A stretch of DNA of 64,000 nucleotides from Zasmidium citrigriseum (taxonomy: Eukaryota > Ascomycota > Dothideomycetes > Mycosphaerellales > Mycosphaerellaceae): assembly GCA_002786025.1 (NCBI GenBank), contig NHNW01000009.1, positions 688,376-752,375 on the forward strand. The letters are read 5' to 3'. The notes under the pieces were generated by a model that worked only from the letters and a program-made list of their open reading frames with translations, had not been told where the DNA came from and did no database searches. A program made the translations under genes and the position numbers. Within the stretch, counting starts at the first letter, position 1; every line of letters begins with the position of its first letter. Shown here piece after piece: positions 1-10,935 of this stretch.

Positions 1-504
1 GACCGTGAGGCAGAAAAGGGTGTGGATGCGATTTTGGGGGATCGCAGGACTTGCGATTGGCGTGAGAAAGTCTGAAGAGACTTTGCTAATCTTTGCTGAA
101 GCATGGCTGTGTGTGATGCGCTGGATGAAAGGACGCGGAGATGGAGTGTTGGTGGTGGTATGATGGAGCCCAAATTTTGATGGACAGCTTGGGATTGACG
201 TCTGAGAACGAGCTTCGACGCCACTTTTCGGGCGATGTCGCGTGCCCAACTTTCTTCCTCCTTCTCCTTCGATTCTACATCAACATCATCGAAAACGATC
301 ATTTGCAGTCTGGAATCGGCATGGCATGGCATCTACTTGACGCGAAAGACTTGTCCTTTCGAAGATGCGATGCCGTCTCACAAAAACGCACTCTGGCCGA
401 GCTACTGGAAAGCTCGCCGCTTCAGCATCGACCCTCTTGAAATCGTGGAGACATCCAACAATCTTCATCACCACAAGATATCCACCAATTCGCCATCTCA
501 TCTA
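1..504. other. intergenic, no gene seen
   Basis: This stretch lies downstream of the minus-strand amidohydrolase. Short open frames occur on both strands (for example 141-440 plus), but their translations show no family motif, no splice support and no codon-use signal. I see nothing functional beyond a presumptive 3' untranslated region next to position 505. Confidence 0.5.
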
Positions 505-1600
505 TCATGACCTCGCATCAAACAACTCCTCTGCATTCTCCACCAAGACCTTCCGCAAACTAACACCCTCCTGCTCAACCCAATCCAAAATCTTCTCCAG
601 ATACTCCCCAACCTCCAAATGATCAAACCTTGTATGCGGCCAATCCGTCGCAAAAACCACACGATCCGGTCTCGCGCGCACAATTTCTCTGCAAAGGCTC
701 TCGACAAGAGAGCCATTCGGGTCTTTCGATAATCGATACGACGCCGAGATCTTGACCCAGGTATCGCCACCCTTCAAAAGCTTCTCTAAGGACGCGAAAC
801 CGGGTACCTCACGCGCGCTCTTTGCTGTTTGGAGAGACGCGTTTGTTGGATGGCCGAAGTGGTCGATGATGACTTTCGTCCCGTTAAGAGCAGGCACGAT
901 TCTCTCCAGCTTTGGTACGTCCTCCAGCGCGATGTACAACTCCAACGACCACCCGAAAGGCCGTACTGCATCGGCGTAGCTACGCATCATGACCTCCAAC
1001 TCCTCTTCACTCGGCGAAGCTCCCACGCTCTTCAGGTTCAACCGGACTCCCCTCGCGCCCAGATCATGCCACTCCTGAAGCTGTGCCTTCGAAGTCGATG
1101 CCGGATCAAATTGAACTACCGCTCGTCCTTTTTTCGTCCCTAGTCGCCTCAGTCCATCCAACGTACAACTGTTGTCGTTCCCGTAGATACTCGGTTGTAC
1201 GATGACCATCTTCTCGATTCCTAGGCCACCGAGGAACGCATTCGCTTGTTCAAGAGTGTGTGCTGAAGGTTGATATGTCGCGGCTGCATCCAAGGGGTAC
1301 TTGTCCGGTTCTACGACGTGCATGTGCGTATCCCTTCATTCACCATCATCAGCAACAATCACCTAGTCCAGACCATCATAGGTCAACTGACCACGTCCCC
1401 CTAGGAATTCTCTCCTTCAACCTCTGCGTAACAGCATCGCTATGCACTCCCATCGAGCCCATGATTCCGTAGATAGCGTATGCAGCAGGCGAAATCGTCT
1501 TGGGATAAGAAACAACAGTACTAGGAACAATTGATGAGGCACTACTGAACACCGCACGCGTACCAGGACGCGTGCAGCTCTTTAATAGAGAAACTACCAT
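505..1600 (-). CDS. 2-pyrone-4,6-dicarboxylate lactonase-like amidohydrolase
   Basis: Two exons on the minus strand, 1392-1600 and 505-1333, joined across a 58-nt intron with donor GTCAGT; the product is 345 residues. The splice rebuilds the metal-binding amidohydrolase-2 entry motif PRGTWDTHMHVV around residue 70. The body then carries the family blocks IVQPSIYGNDN, GARGVRLN, VIIDHFGHP and, near the C-terminus, RVVFATDWPHT with the catalytic Asp. The order and spacing match the LigI/2-pyrone-4,6-dicarboxylate hydrolase branch of TIM-barrel metal-dependent hydrolases, which act on lactones from aromatic breakdown. The substrate is inferred from family only. The first 50 or so residues are rich in Ser, Arg and Thr and poor in acids, so a mitochondrial presequence is possible; an internal Met near residue 47 is an alternative start. 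Confidence 0.85.
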
Positions 1601-2202
1601 GTCGGCGGCTTTCCATGGGCAAAAGCCGAGTGAAGTGGCATGCTGATGCCGTCCGGTCGGCTGAACAGCCTGTTTTGTGTATTTCGACGGCAGAGGTTAC
1701 AGCGAGGGTAGGTTGGGTGAGCGATATCGGCGGGGGTATCAGAAGGATCAATGGATTGCGATGTCAACATCAAGAAGTCCTTTGATTTGGTCCATGGTCA
1801 GAGCCTCTGGACTGGGTTGGTGTGCGAGTGTCGTTGAAGCTCGGCGAGACGAAGTGTGAGCTTCGAACGAGTCGAGCTCGAGTTGCGGACGACTCGCCAA
1901 TCAGTTCGCAACTGATTCACAACTACTTCAGAAACGCGCCAAGACGCACATGCGCTAGCGTGAAGTTCGGGCGGTCCAATCAGAGCCCCGAAATTCAAGG
2001 ATGAGAGAGTCAGAAGTTGCAGCTGACTCTTCATGACCGTAGGAAGAAGAAATAGACTTGTGCGGTAGGAGTGCTGTTCTCGTAGAGGTGACAGCATCAT
2101 ACATTGTTGGAATATATCCGCCAACGCCATGCTCATCATGATTTGTGCTTCATTGCAATGCTTGAACTGAGGCCGTGAATCATGTACCATCCCCATGGTC
2201 TA
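1601..2202. other. intergenic, no gene seen
   Basis: The stretch separates the 5' end of the amidohydrolase (minus) from the 3' end of the membrane protein (minus). It should hold the amidohydrolase promoter and the membrane-protein 3' UTR. No convincing motif or coding frame is visible. Confidence 0.45.
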
Positions 2203-3504
2203 CTATACTTGGGCGCCCGGCGATGACCGCCTTGTCGTCTCATTGCTCTCCATCGAGGTGTTCTCCGTAACCAGCGGTGCCTTCTCATCCACGTTCTGAT
2301 TTGGGGCCGAAGGCATCGACGACGAAGCGGCCTCGTCCTCGGCCTTCTTCTCCTCAGACTTGTCAGCCTCAACAAAAGGCTCCTTACCAAACCAAGTGTC
2401 GTCTATAACCACGATTAGCATTGACACAATTTCCCACGCAAAATCATGGTACTTACAAAGCCCATGCAAAACCACACCCCCAACTCTCGCAACCCTCCTC
2501 TCATCACCATCCCACTCCCCCTTCCCCGGCGTAAGCGTCAACAAAACCGCCAACCCAAACTGCACAACAGCAGGCACCCAAACCCCCACCAAAATCACCT
2601 GTCCAACATCCCAACTCGGCGTCCCCTCCAATCCCTGCCGCGTATACGTGATATGATACACCCAAAAAGACGTACAAGTCAAACACCCGCCAATCCAAAG
2701 CACCGAGACCACCCACTGCACGATTCGGCTAGCGAAGACTTTGCCCATCCAGCGCCAGATTGTGGGGAGGTAGAGACTTATCGCGATGCCGATGAGGGCG
2801 ATGCTGAGGCCGCCGATGCCGCCGACGATGAGGGGGTTCCAGGAGGGGGCGGCGGACATGTTGAGGGCTGGGTAGGTGGTTGGTGCTTCGGTTTGTGCGG
2901 TGCAGAGTTTGGTGAGGAGTTTGGTTGAGGGCATTTCGTCGACGCGGCGTTTTAGATACCAGGTTACGACGTTGATGATTTGGCAGGAGGCGTAGACTCC
3001 AACCGGACTCCAGGCACGGCTGCCGCGAGAGATGGTTGGTTGTGTTTTCATGATAATGTAGGTTGCCATGGCGAGATTCTGGAGCATGGATTGTAGGTCG
3101 CTCATGTCGCGGATCAGGCTTCGCTCAAGCGCTGCGATGGGGTAGCGGGATACGCGAGTAAAACCCGCGGCTGTGATGCCCAGTGCGAGAAGAGTTCCGG
3201 TGCTGAAGGCTGTGTCTAGGACGCATTGGAAGCGTGCGAGCGAGAGGTGCGTGGAAGTGCCGGCGTGGCGGGATAGGCATCTTGAGATCAAGGCTTGTAG
3301 AGGCCCGCAAAGAACAAAGAGGGCGACTTGGATGAGGGTGCTGTAGTAGAGACCCGTGCCGGCAAGGTCGATATTCGCGGAGCCGTAGACATCGTTGCAG
3401 GCTTTAGGTAGACAGTCGTGGATTTGGGAGGTGAAGTCGGTTTCCGTGAGGTTGCCTGCGAGAAACCGTTGTTCCGCCGATTCGAGGAGAGTCGTGCACT
3501 CCAT
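2203..3504 (-). CDS. fungal multi-pass membrane protein of unknown function
   Basis: The reading frame is open for 433 codons but contains a complete consensus intron at 2403-2456: donor GTAAGT, branch GCTAAT, acceptor TATAG, 54 nt. Splicing it keeps the frame and gives a 415-residue protein, so I treat the gene as two exons, 2457-3504 and 2203-2402. About seven hydrophobic segments are visible (roughly residues 50-75, 95-118, 140-156, 165-185, 228-250, 262-283 and 300-325), followed by an acidic, Ser-rich, presumably cytosolic tail of about 75 residues. No transporter or receptor signature was recognised. The topology resembles orphan fungal seven-pass membrane proteins, but no function should be assigned. 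Confidence 0.75.
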   Translation of the reverse strand: MECTTLLESAEQRFLAGNLTETDFTSQIHDCLPKACNDVYGSANIDLAGTGLYYSTLIQVALFVLCGPLQALISRCLSRHAGTSTHLSLARFQCVLDTAFSTGTLLALGITAAGFTRVSRYPIAALERSLIRDMSDLQSMLQNLAMATYIIMKTQPTISRGSRAWSPVGVYASCQIINVVTWYLKRRVDEMPSTKLLTKLCTAQTEAPTTYPALNMSAAPSWNPLIVGGIGGLSIALIGIAISLYLPTIWRWMGKVFASRIVQWVVSVLWIGGCLTCTSFWVYHITYTRQGLEGTPSWDVGQVILVGVWVPAVVQFGLAVLLTLTPGKGEWDGDERRVARVGGVVLHGLCKYHDFAWEIVSMLIVVIDDTWFGKEPFVEADKSEEKKAEDEAASSSMPSAPNQNVDEKAPLVTENTSMESNETTRRSSPGAQV

Positions 3505-3780
3505 CTTCGTCCTGTTCGAAGGTGATGGCGATGTTGAAGAGATGAAGCTCGTTCAGCTGGAAGTAGGTAGTTACATGAGGGGCTGTGAAACGGTTTCTGC
3601 AAGCTGCGGTCATTTCAGGTTCGCCTGCAGCCATGCTCACCGGTGAAGAAGCTTTACCAAGCGCATATTGGCTCCCAGACCATGGCTCTTATTGGAAAGA
3701 TTTCGCAACGCGTCGTCAGTCAATCAACAAGGTCTTCGTCTATAAGCTGTCTGTCGTACAACGTCGTTAGTTGCGCAGCA

Positions 3781-5023
3781 TTACATCCTCTGAGCCATCC
3801 AGCTCTCAATGACCTTTGTTCCCTCGGCCTTCGTCTTCGCGTTCAAAATAGCGTCTGCGATGAAATCGTCGTGAGCAGCACCTGGCTGGATGACAATCTC
3901 AGTATTGGGATTCGAAGCCTTCATCTTCTTGCCGAATTCGTTGATCCCATCAAGAAGGCGTTCTGCTCCACCGCCCCAGATGAGGACGTCTTTTACAACC
4001 TTGTTCATACCCTCCCACCAGCTCGGATCTGCTCGAGCAGCCTCGCTATAATTGTCGGCTGCCTTGTTGCCTGAAAGTCATCAGTCCGCCTCAATGTGAA
4101 TTCATGTGGATTGCTGACTTACCCAGAAACTGGGATGCCCATCGCTGGACAGCCACCTCCGCAAGCATGTCGCTCTTTTCGTATCGCTTGAAGCTGTCCG
4201 TGTTGGTGTCAAACTTGACCCAAGGCGAGATCAAAACAGCTCCAGCCAAGGGTTCTTTCAAGTCGATCTTGATCGCTTCCGGATGTGGGTGCAGCAAATG
4301 TGAAATAAGTGACACGGTCATGTTACCGCCCGCGGAGTCGCCAGAGATGAAGATCTAAATAGCAGTCAGCCTCTCCACTTCAGCAAGAGCAAGGTGTTGG
4401 GCTTACATCGCCCGGCTTCTTTCCCGCTTTGTTGATCAAGAAATCCAGCATTTCAGCAGCCTGCTTCAGCTGAACCGGATACTGTCCCTGAGGACTCAAC
4501 GTATAGCTTGGCATGACTACACTGATGTTTGTCTTCTTCGAGAGTTCTTTCGAGAGGTCAAAGTACCATCTCAGATGTCCATCCGTGACCGGCAAAGCAT
4601 ATCCACCACCATGAAAGAACACCAGAACCTTCTCAGCCGACTTGTTGCCCAGCCAATGCACTTTCATGCCAGAATCGAGAACATCAGTATCTGGTTGAAA
4701 GCCTTCCTTCTTGGCGAAATCGAGGTAGGTGGCTTCCGTGTTTGGTGGCATGAGCAGGATCTCTTGGGCTGTGTTGATGCCACCCATGTGAGCTCGGAGG
4801 CCGGAGAAGATGATGTCTTTGAGGGCGAGATTCGCTTTTGGGCCTCCAGTTACGGCTACGAGAGGGTATGTTACGAGCCGGTAGCATAGTGCTGTGAGAA
4901 CCTTTGCCTGGGAGATTGTCAGCAGAGCTGCTCCGATATTGTAATCGAGCTGGAACAGCTCACGAAGTGCGGTACAAGCAACAGCTTGTCCATGAGGTTC
5001 GCTTCTGTTCTGTGAGTAGCCAT
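3781..5023 (-). CDS. HSL-type alpha/beta hydrolase (esterase/lipase)
   Basis: Four minus-strand exons, 4964-5023, 4407-4907, 4123-4354 and 3781-4070, joined across introns of 56, 52 and 52 nt; the product is 360 residues. The oxyanion-hole motif is LVFFHGGGYALP. The nucleophile motif GDSAGGN appears only after the exon 2-exon 3 junction, which starts at IFISGDSAGG. The acidic residue is probably in WGGGAERLLDG and the histidine in QPGAAHDDF. This is the hormone-sensitive-lipase-like (family IV) layout seen in fungal esterases acting on short acyl esters; the true substrate cannot be read. The first exon is only 20 codons, but its ATG, donor GTGAGC and branch GCTGAC all fit, and it continues into the usual LKVLTALCYRLVTYP-like lead-in. 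It shares a 544-bp upstream region with the divergent F-box gene. Confidence 0.88.
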
Positions 5024-5567
5024 GTCTGCTAGGTGGATTCAGATCGCGAGGGCAGGATATCAGACAACGAGGGATAGAGAGTCGTGAAATGAGGAAGTTG
5101 TCAGACCACGGAAAAGATGGAAGGAATGAAGCTCAGGAACAGGAAACGAGCTTCGTCAGCTACTCCTCTACAGCACAATGAGCAGACTGGAGGGTCTGCT
5201 CTAGATCACCAAGCAGCAGCTCCATCGGTTGCGAGCTGCAGGCCGAAAACCCGTGGTAAGACATCCCAAGGTTCTGTCGCTGCTTGGACGACGTCGCTTA
5301 TGCAATGTCGGGCATTGAGTGGGGGCCGTGAGAACAGGCTGAGCTGAGCAAAAGAAGTGATGTGAACGTGATTGACCTCATGCACGTGGAGAAGAAAGTG
5401 AGGAGACGAAGTGAAGCTCGCGGTGGAGCGTGAAGCCTGCAGACCCCCACGCAAACAACCCGCCAACCCGCATCTCTTGGCGCCGGCGACGGCGACGGCA
5501 GGAACTATCCCGACAACCGACCTCACATCTCCATCAAACGCCCCACAACCAACACCATCACAAGAAG
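5024..5567. promoter_or_regulatory. divergent promoter, esterase / F-box genes
   Basis: This 544-bp stretch lies between two divergent starts. An ATG at 5430 is open and in frame with the F-box gene, so part of the stretch could be coding or act as an N-terminal extension. The segment 5430-5567 encodes mostly Arg, His and Pro and looks like leader sequence. No sharp TATA element was recognised. Confidence 0.4.
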
Positions 5568-6959
5568 ATGTCGGCCGGAGGAGAGATGCCACCACCAAAC
5601 ATCGCCTCCCTCCCCGAAGAGCTCCTCCTCCAAATCTTTACCCTCCTGGACAAACCACCACCCTCCCAACTCAAAAACCGGCTTGAACCAACCCTGGACC
5701 TCACATCCTCAGAAACCGAGACAAACAACTCACTAAAGACCCTGTCTCAAGTCTCTCACCTCTTCCGCCGGATCAGTCTGCCACTGCTCTTCAAATTCTC
5801 CCGCCTCCATCTCCAACCGCCACCAGAAACAGGCAAAAGCAGGAGCCTCCAGGACCTGTTCCAATCTCAAGCAAACAGTGACGAACATGAAGAGTCAACT
5901 TTCACGGCCAAAACCCTCGCCTGGGCCGATCAAATCAACACCTCCTTGACCACCTACCTGGACTTCATCAGCACCAACAACCTCACCAAGGACATCCACA
6001 GCTTCGTCCTGCTCACCTCCCGCATGATCGAAATCGGCCTCCGCTTCCCACACCGCAGAGCAGCCAAAGGCGACCATCGATACCGCGCTGCAGCAGAGCT
6101 ATGGCATCAGCTCCTCCAAACAGTCCCCACATTACGGCATGTGGTCATCGTAGCACCACCAGCCGATCTCGCCTGTCTCACAAACTGCGCGATCGATTTG
6201 TTCGGAGACTGGGCATTTGAGGACATGGGCTTTCATATTCTCGAACTACAACTCGACGATCCATCTCCAGCCGCTGCATCTCCAACGGATCAAGACGAAT
6301 CGACTTCTACCACACTCTCCCACGTCCCCGTCTCCTTCCCCGGCATCGCCGCCTCGAGCATCCTCAACCTCCGCCCCTGGACCCACCTCGGCCTGAACGA
6401 AGGCTCTTTCCTCCGAGCCTACGGCACGTACGAGTACTTCGAGCGCGGCCCGCCATCCCTCATCTACTCCATCAAAGAGTGTCTCGCGACACGCAGAGGT
6501 CACTGGCGGCCACAGAGCCAAGGCGGCATGGACGTCTCCGCTCTGAAGACCTTCACCTACACCGCCATCCTCCCTTTCGCCAACCACGCCGACTTCACCG
6601 GCCTGCTGCCCTACATCGACGAGATGGACATCAAACTCGCTCCCGACCCCAGCTCCGGCATCCTGCACGACAAAGACCGTGTCGGCAAAGCCGAGTTGGG
6701 AGATTGCTGGCAGGAATTCTTCGACGCGTACCGATGTATGGTAAGACCGATCCAGACGTTCGACATTCGGCCGGATGGGACACCCAAGTTGAAGAAGTTC
6801 ATCTGTCGAGACGTGACGACGCCGATGTTGGTGGACGAGTTGGACGAGGCGTTCATCCTGTTGTGCATGCCAGTCTGGGCGGAGATGGAGCCAGGCGTGT
6901 TCGTGCGCCAGCAGGAGGGTCCTCCGACGCAATTCATTGAGATTGGCGACGCATTTTGA
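5568..6959 (+). CDS. F-box domain protein
   Basis: Single exon. From the ATG at 5568 the product is 463 residues; an in-frame ATG at 5430 would add 46 low-complexity residues. I prefer 5568 because the F-box follows directly: about ten residues in, NIASLPEELLLQIFTLLD matches the F-box helix that binds Skp1, followed by a loop of variable length and the second helix LSQVSHLFRRISLPLLF. The rest (about 350 residues) lacks recognisable LRR, WD40 or Kelch repeats. It ends in an acidic stretch with aromatic residues typical of fungal F-box orphans. The likely role is substrate adaptor of an SCF ubiquitin ligase; the target is unknown. Confidence 0.85.
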   Translation: MSAGGEMPPPNIASLPEELLLQIFTLLDKPPPSQLKNRLEPTLDLTSSETETNNSLKTLSQVSHLFRRISLPLLFKFSRLHLQPPPETGKSRSLQDLFQSQANSDEHEESTFTAKTLAWADQINTSLTTYLDFISTNNLTKDIHSFVLLTSRMIEIGLRFPHRRAAKGDHRYRAAAELWHQLLQTVPTLRHVVIVAPPADLACLTNCAIDLFGDWAFEDMGFHILELQLDDPSPAAASPTDQDESTSTTLSHVPVSFPGIAASSILNLRPWTHLGLNEGSFLRAYGTYEYFERGPPSLIYSIKECLATRRGHWRPQSQGGMDVSALKTFTYTAILPFANHADFTGLLPYIDEMDIKLAPDPSSGILHDKDRVGKAELGDCWQEFFDAYRCMVRPIQTFDIRPDGTPKLKKFICRDVTTPMLVDELDEAFILLCMPVWAEMEPGVFVRQQEGPPTQFIEIGDAF

Positions 6960-7032
6960 TGGTTTTCTGGCAGCTGGAGCATGATTCTTGACTGATTGAT
7001 TTTCAAAAGTGCATTTGTACAAGGGCGGTGGA

Positions 7033-9167
7033 TCAGGGACTGAGTCTGCCGTTCATTTCGACGTCTTGGGCTTCTCCGTTGAGCGATGGCGTGAATCGGA
7101 TCACAGCGATCTGGGGTTGGTAGCTTGTTAGTCTTTTTCTTGTTGCTTGTCAAATGTTGATACTGATTATACTTACCTGCTTCTCGGCGGCAAATGCCAA
7201 ACTCTCACCATCAGCGCTCCAGCTTAGACTTGGTTCTGCGACTGGGGTTTCACTCTCGCCGTTCAGCACTCCGTTCGCCTCTGTCGTCGGCCGCCAGGTC
7301 ACAGTCGGGTCAGCCACGTGTCGCACGCCGTTCTTCCGTCTGAATGACTCTGCCGACCACATCTGCATGAGCTCGGCGTTGCCAACGGCCAGATGCTCTC
7401 CATTCGGCGACCACGTGAGGGCGAGTGCAGGGCCGTCGCTCAAAGGCAGTGAAGCCAGCTCACTGCACTTAGTGCCAGTATCTCGCGAGTAATTGATACT
7501 GTAGATCGAGCAGGTGCCGTCACCAAACCCTACAGCCAGTAGGCTAGGGGTTTCCCGGTCTGCTGCTGCTGCTGCTGCCGTCTCGTCCTCGGGCTGCTCC
7601 CAAGGTCGGAAATCAAGCGCGATGGGATCTTCTGGCAATTCCACTTCGACGTCCGCCTCGGGCTTGGCTTCGCTGTCGTATAGTCTTGGTGTGATGATCA
7701 TCTTTCTGGCCTCGCCAGAAACGAAAACAGCCAGCTTGTGTCGCCCATCGAATCGTAGCTTGTCGATCGTGTCTGTGGTGTCGAGGATCTTCGAGTTGTG
7801 CGAGATCAAGCCATGTAATGAAGAAGAACCCGCTGACATGGCCGGCGACTCCTCCTTTTGGCTCACATCCACTTGGTACATCGCAGACAGCCCGTTCTCC
7901 CCGCATACGATGAACGTGTCATCTGCACTCCATGTGACATCTTCCAGCCTATGGTCGAACATGCGCCAAGCGATGGGTTCTCGTGTCGTAGAGGCTTCTT
8001 CCGTGGATTCTTGGCCGGATCGAGTGGACTTCCAGACCTGCAGCAATCCCCGCTTCATATTCGAGCGAGCCACTAACAGGTACTGTGAGTCTGGACTATA
8101 ATGCAAGCTGATTGCCGTCCCGGGTGGTTCTAGTAATGGAGGCCCGAGTTGGAATGATGCGCTTTTGCCGTCCGTGCTGAGCTCAGTAAGCAGCTGAGTC
8201 TGTACTTTGGACCCGTCTGGCAGCTCTCTCAACCCCTCTACAGCGCAGCATGCGCCATGATCATCAGGTCGCCATGCGCAAGCAGTTACAATGGCGTTTT
8301 GTGGTAATGAAGAGTCGTCTATGTGGGTGATCTAGATAAGAAAAGTCAGTCTCTCATATTGTAATCAGTGTACAATGCTCTCACCTGCTGCACATCGTCT
8401 ACTGAAGGAGGGATCTCGTAGAAACGAGATAGTGAATTGCCCACGGTCAGTAAAGTCTTGGCGTTAGTAGGACTTTGGTCCGGGTTCCATATGCTTCGCA
8501 TGATGATCGCGTCGGGTTTCTCGACCTTCCAAGACATGGTGGTGGTCTTCGGTCCAGTCTTGACATCGGTCTGAGTCGCGACATCCATGCTATCGTAACG
8601 TTCAATGACCTCGACTGGCTCCGGCTCGGATTGAACGGCTGGCGACGCTGCTTCACCTTCATCCTCGGCGTCATTAGAACCTGAAGCAGCATCCACGTCC
8701 ATTGCGTCGCGCTCGCCATTGACTTGAGCCTCACTTCCCTCCCCTCGACGCAGTCGCTTCGGAGCTGGAGTTGGGAAGTCATTCGGTCGCCTCATCGCAG
8801 GCGGTCTGCCCTTCGACTTCCCGCTGGATGAGGGTCGCAGACCGGCTCCATTCTCCAAGGCGTCATCGTGTCTCTCAATGCTTTCGCGCGCGTCTATGCC
8901 TGTCCACCTGAACTTGCGTTCGCCTTTCCTTATGCGCGACTGTAAATCATCGTGGAACAGGCCCGCCTGAATGACGGACACGAGCTCGTTTCGCTGGACC
9001 TCGCGCGCGAATGGCAGGTTTTCCGGGTCGTAGCAATCGCTTGGCCGGTGCCAGTCTGAATGGAGAGCGGTCGCGGTGTTCTCGAAGCCAACTTCCTGCA
9101 GGTAGCGAAAGATCAGTAGATTGACATGGTCGCTGTGCAGGGCAGCAGCAGAAGCCGCGGCGGACAT
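7033..9167 (-). CDS. LisH and WD40 protein, TBL1/Sif2-like
   Basis: Three minus-strand exons, 8385-9167, 7177-8331 and 7033-7110, joined across introns of 53 and 66 nt; the product is 671 residues. A LisH dimerisation motif opens the protein (HVNLLIFRYLQEVGFENTATAL). After an acidic linker with a basic patch comes a series of degenerate WD40 blades, including LALTWSPNGEHLAVG and LSWSADGESLAFAAEKQ. This order is that of the TBL1/TBLR1 family and yeast Sif2, subunits of Set3C/SMRT-type histone deacetylase complexes; the complex is inferred. The start was placed at the Met just before the LisH motif although the frame stays open to 9446. The last exon is only 26 codons and is needed to finish the final blade (IAVIRFTPSL). 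Confidence 0.88.
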
Positions 9168-9745
9168 GGCTAGGCGCTGGCTATTGGATCGGGAGCGGCG
9201 TGTTGGCGACCATGCGCGGGCGGCGGGTGGTGTCGGTATGCGAGTAGGTGAAGATGCTCGGCAGGCTGTAGGAAGAATGAGGCCGAATGGATTGGGCAGT
9301 GGGAGTGCGACGGTGAGGTGTGGCTGTGGTTGTGCAGGTCGCCGTCGAGGATGGATCTGGCAGCTAGCGAAGCGAAGCGAACCCGCCGGCTGGGTCGCTC
9401 CAAGTCGTCGCTCCCGTCCTCCGCCTTTCCGCCAGATCTGCCCCAAGTTTTGTGGTCATCATCCAATGCCGACCTCACGCTTCGTGTTGCGACTGAGCTG
9501 TTTAATGAAGTTGGAGATGGATTTGAACGGCTTTCACGTATTGCTTGACTACATTCAATCAAATCTGGTATTCTGGTTGCACAGACATTGATGAAGACTC
9601 GTGCGGTCCAGCCACGATTCGCGGCCCGACGTGGAGAACGCGGTGTCGCCCTTGCAGCCCGCGCCTCAAGCCTGGCCTGTCAAACACGCTACCACCACAT
9701 TCACCTCACCACACGAGCATGCGACACGGCCACCGCTAATTCTCG
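9168..9745. promoter_or_regulatory. divergent promoter, TBL1-like / TMEM115-like genes
   Basis: The stretch has 578 bp between divergent start codons. The minus frame of the WD40 gene remains open up to 9446, encoding an Arg/Pro-rich stretch that I regard as leader. No clear TATA or repeated motif was seen. Confidence 0.4.
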
Positions 9746-10935
9746 ATGCCGCGCATCAACCTCCCTCCGCTCACGCGCGGCCTGCTCCTCGTCGTCGTCT
9801 CCCTCTCCGCCCTCAACGCCGTGCTGAGGACCAACAAATGGAGATACTCCCTTGATGCCGCGCCTTCGCCCGTCGCGGCCACCAACTACCTCTCCAGTCC
9901 AGAATGGGCCATCCCATACCTCGTCCTCATTCCGACCAAGAGTCTACGCTATCCATGGACCTTTCTTACAGGCGCGTTGGTGGAGAACAATCTCGTGTCG
10001 ATGGCTGTCAGTGCCAGCGTGGTTTATTTTGGTGGAAGGTATCTTGAAAGAGCATGGGGCAGCAAGGAGTTTGGCAAATTTGTCTTGTTTGTTACTATGA
10101 TACCCAATGTTGTTACTTTCCTGCTCTATGCGATTTGGCATGGCGTTACCGCTCATACCCCTGACTTGTGAGTATTCAAGACCAGCGATGTGGAGGAATG
10201 CTAACATATGCCAGCCCTACACCTTTAAACGGCATGGTTGCTTTGGAGGCTGGCTTCCTTGTCAGTCTGAAGCAACTCGTCCCAGAACACACGGTTTCCA
10301 TCTTCAAAGGCGTCATTCGAATGCGAATCAAGCACTTCCCAGCTGTGTTTGTCCTGGCCAACATGCTGTCTGGCCCTCTACTGGGAACCGACACCGCTTT
10401 CTGGCTCAGCATGTTCGGCTTCCTTACTTCATGGATCTACCTTCGCTTCTTCAGGATATCTGAAATCTCGAGCACGGCGACGGGAGGCGAGGGCTCTGTC
10501 ATGAAAGGTGATGCCAGCGACACCTTCAGTTTCGTGGCCTTCTTCCCAGATGTCCTCCATCCTGCGTTGTCACCAATCTGCGACGCCGTCTGGGCTTTTC
10601 TCGTGCAAATGCGACTCTGCACTCCATTCTCGGACGAGGCAATCGAAGCTGGCAATGAGAATGCTGCATCTCGATCTGAGGCCGGCTTGCCAAGCATCAT
10701 GAACAGCAGGGGTGGAGGAGGGGGAGGCGGGCGAAGAGCGGAAGCCGAGCGAAGACGCGCTCTGGCGTTGAAGGCTTTGGATCAGAGATTGAACGCTGCC
10801 GCAGCAACTCGAGGAACCAGCCCAGCAGCCCCAGCCACAACTGTTCCTGTCAGCTCCAATGCCGAAGACTCCAACACTGCGGCTGCCGGATCGACCGAAT
10901 CTACGGAGCCTGTCACCAAGGAGGCACAAGCGTAA
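9746..10935 (+). CDS. TMEM115-like rhomboid-related membrane protein
   Basis: Two exons, 9746-10167 and 10215-10935, joined across a 47-nt intron with donor GTGAGT; the product is 380 residues. The N-terminal half has several hydrophobic segments (about residues 8-28, 45-70, 80-100, 112-135, 150-170, 180-205). It contains blocks typical of the DUF1751/TMEM115 family: YPWTFLTGALVE, YFGGRYLERAWGSKEF and, after the splice, PLNGMVALEAGFLVSLKQL. These proteins are catalytically dead rhomboid relatives of the Golgi. The serine protease Ser-His dyad is not visible here, which agrees. The C-terminal 110 residues are Gly-, Arg- and Ala-rich and presumably cytosolic. Confidence 0.87.

Noticed and set aside
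6246..7022. 258-codon minus-strand open frame
   Set aside because: It is antisense to the F-box gene, has no motif and is Val/Glu/Gly-rich as expected for a codon shadow.
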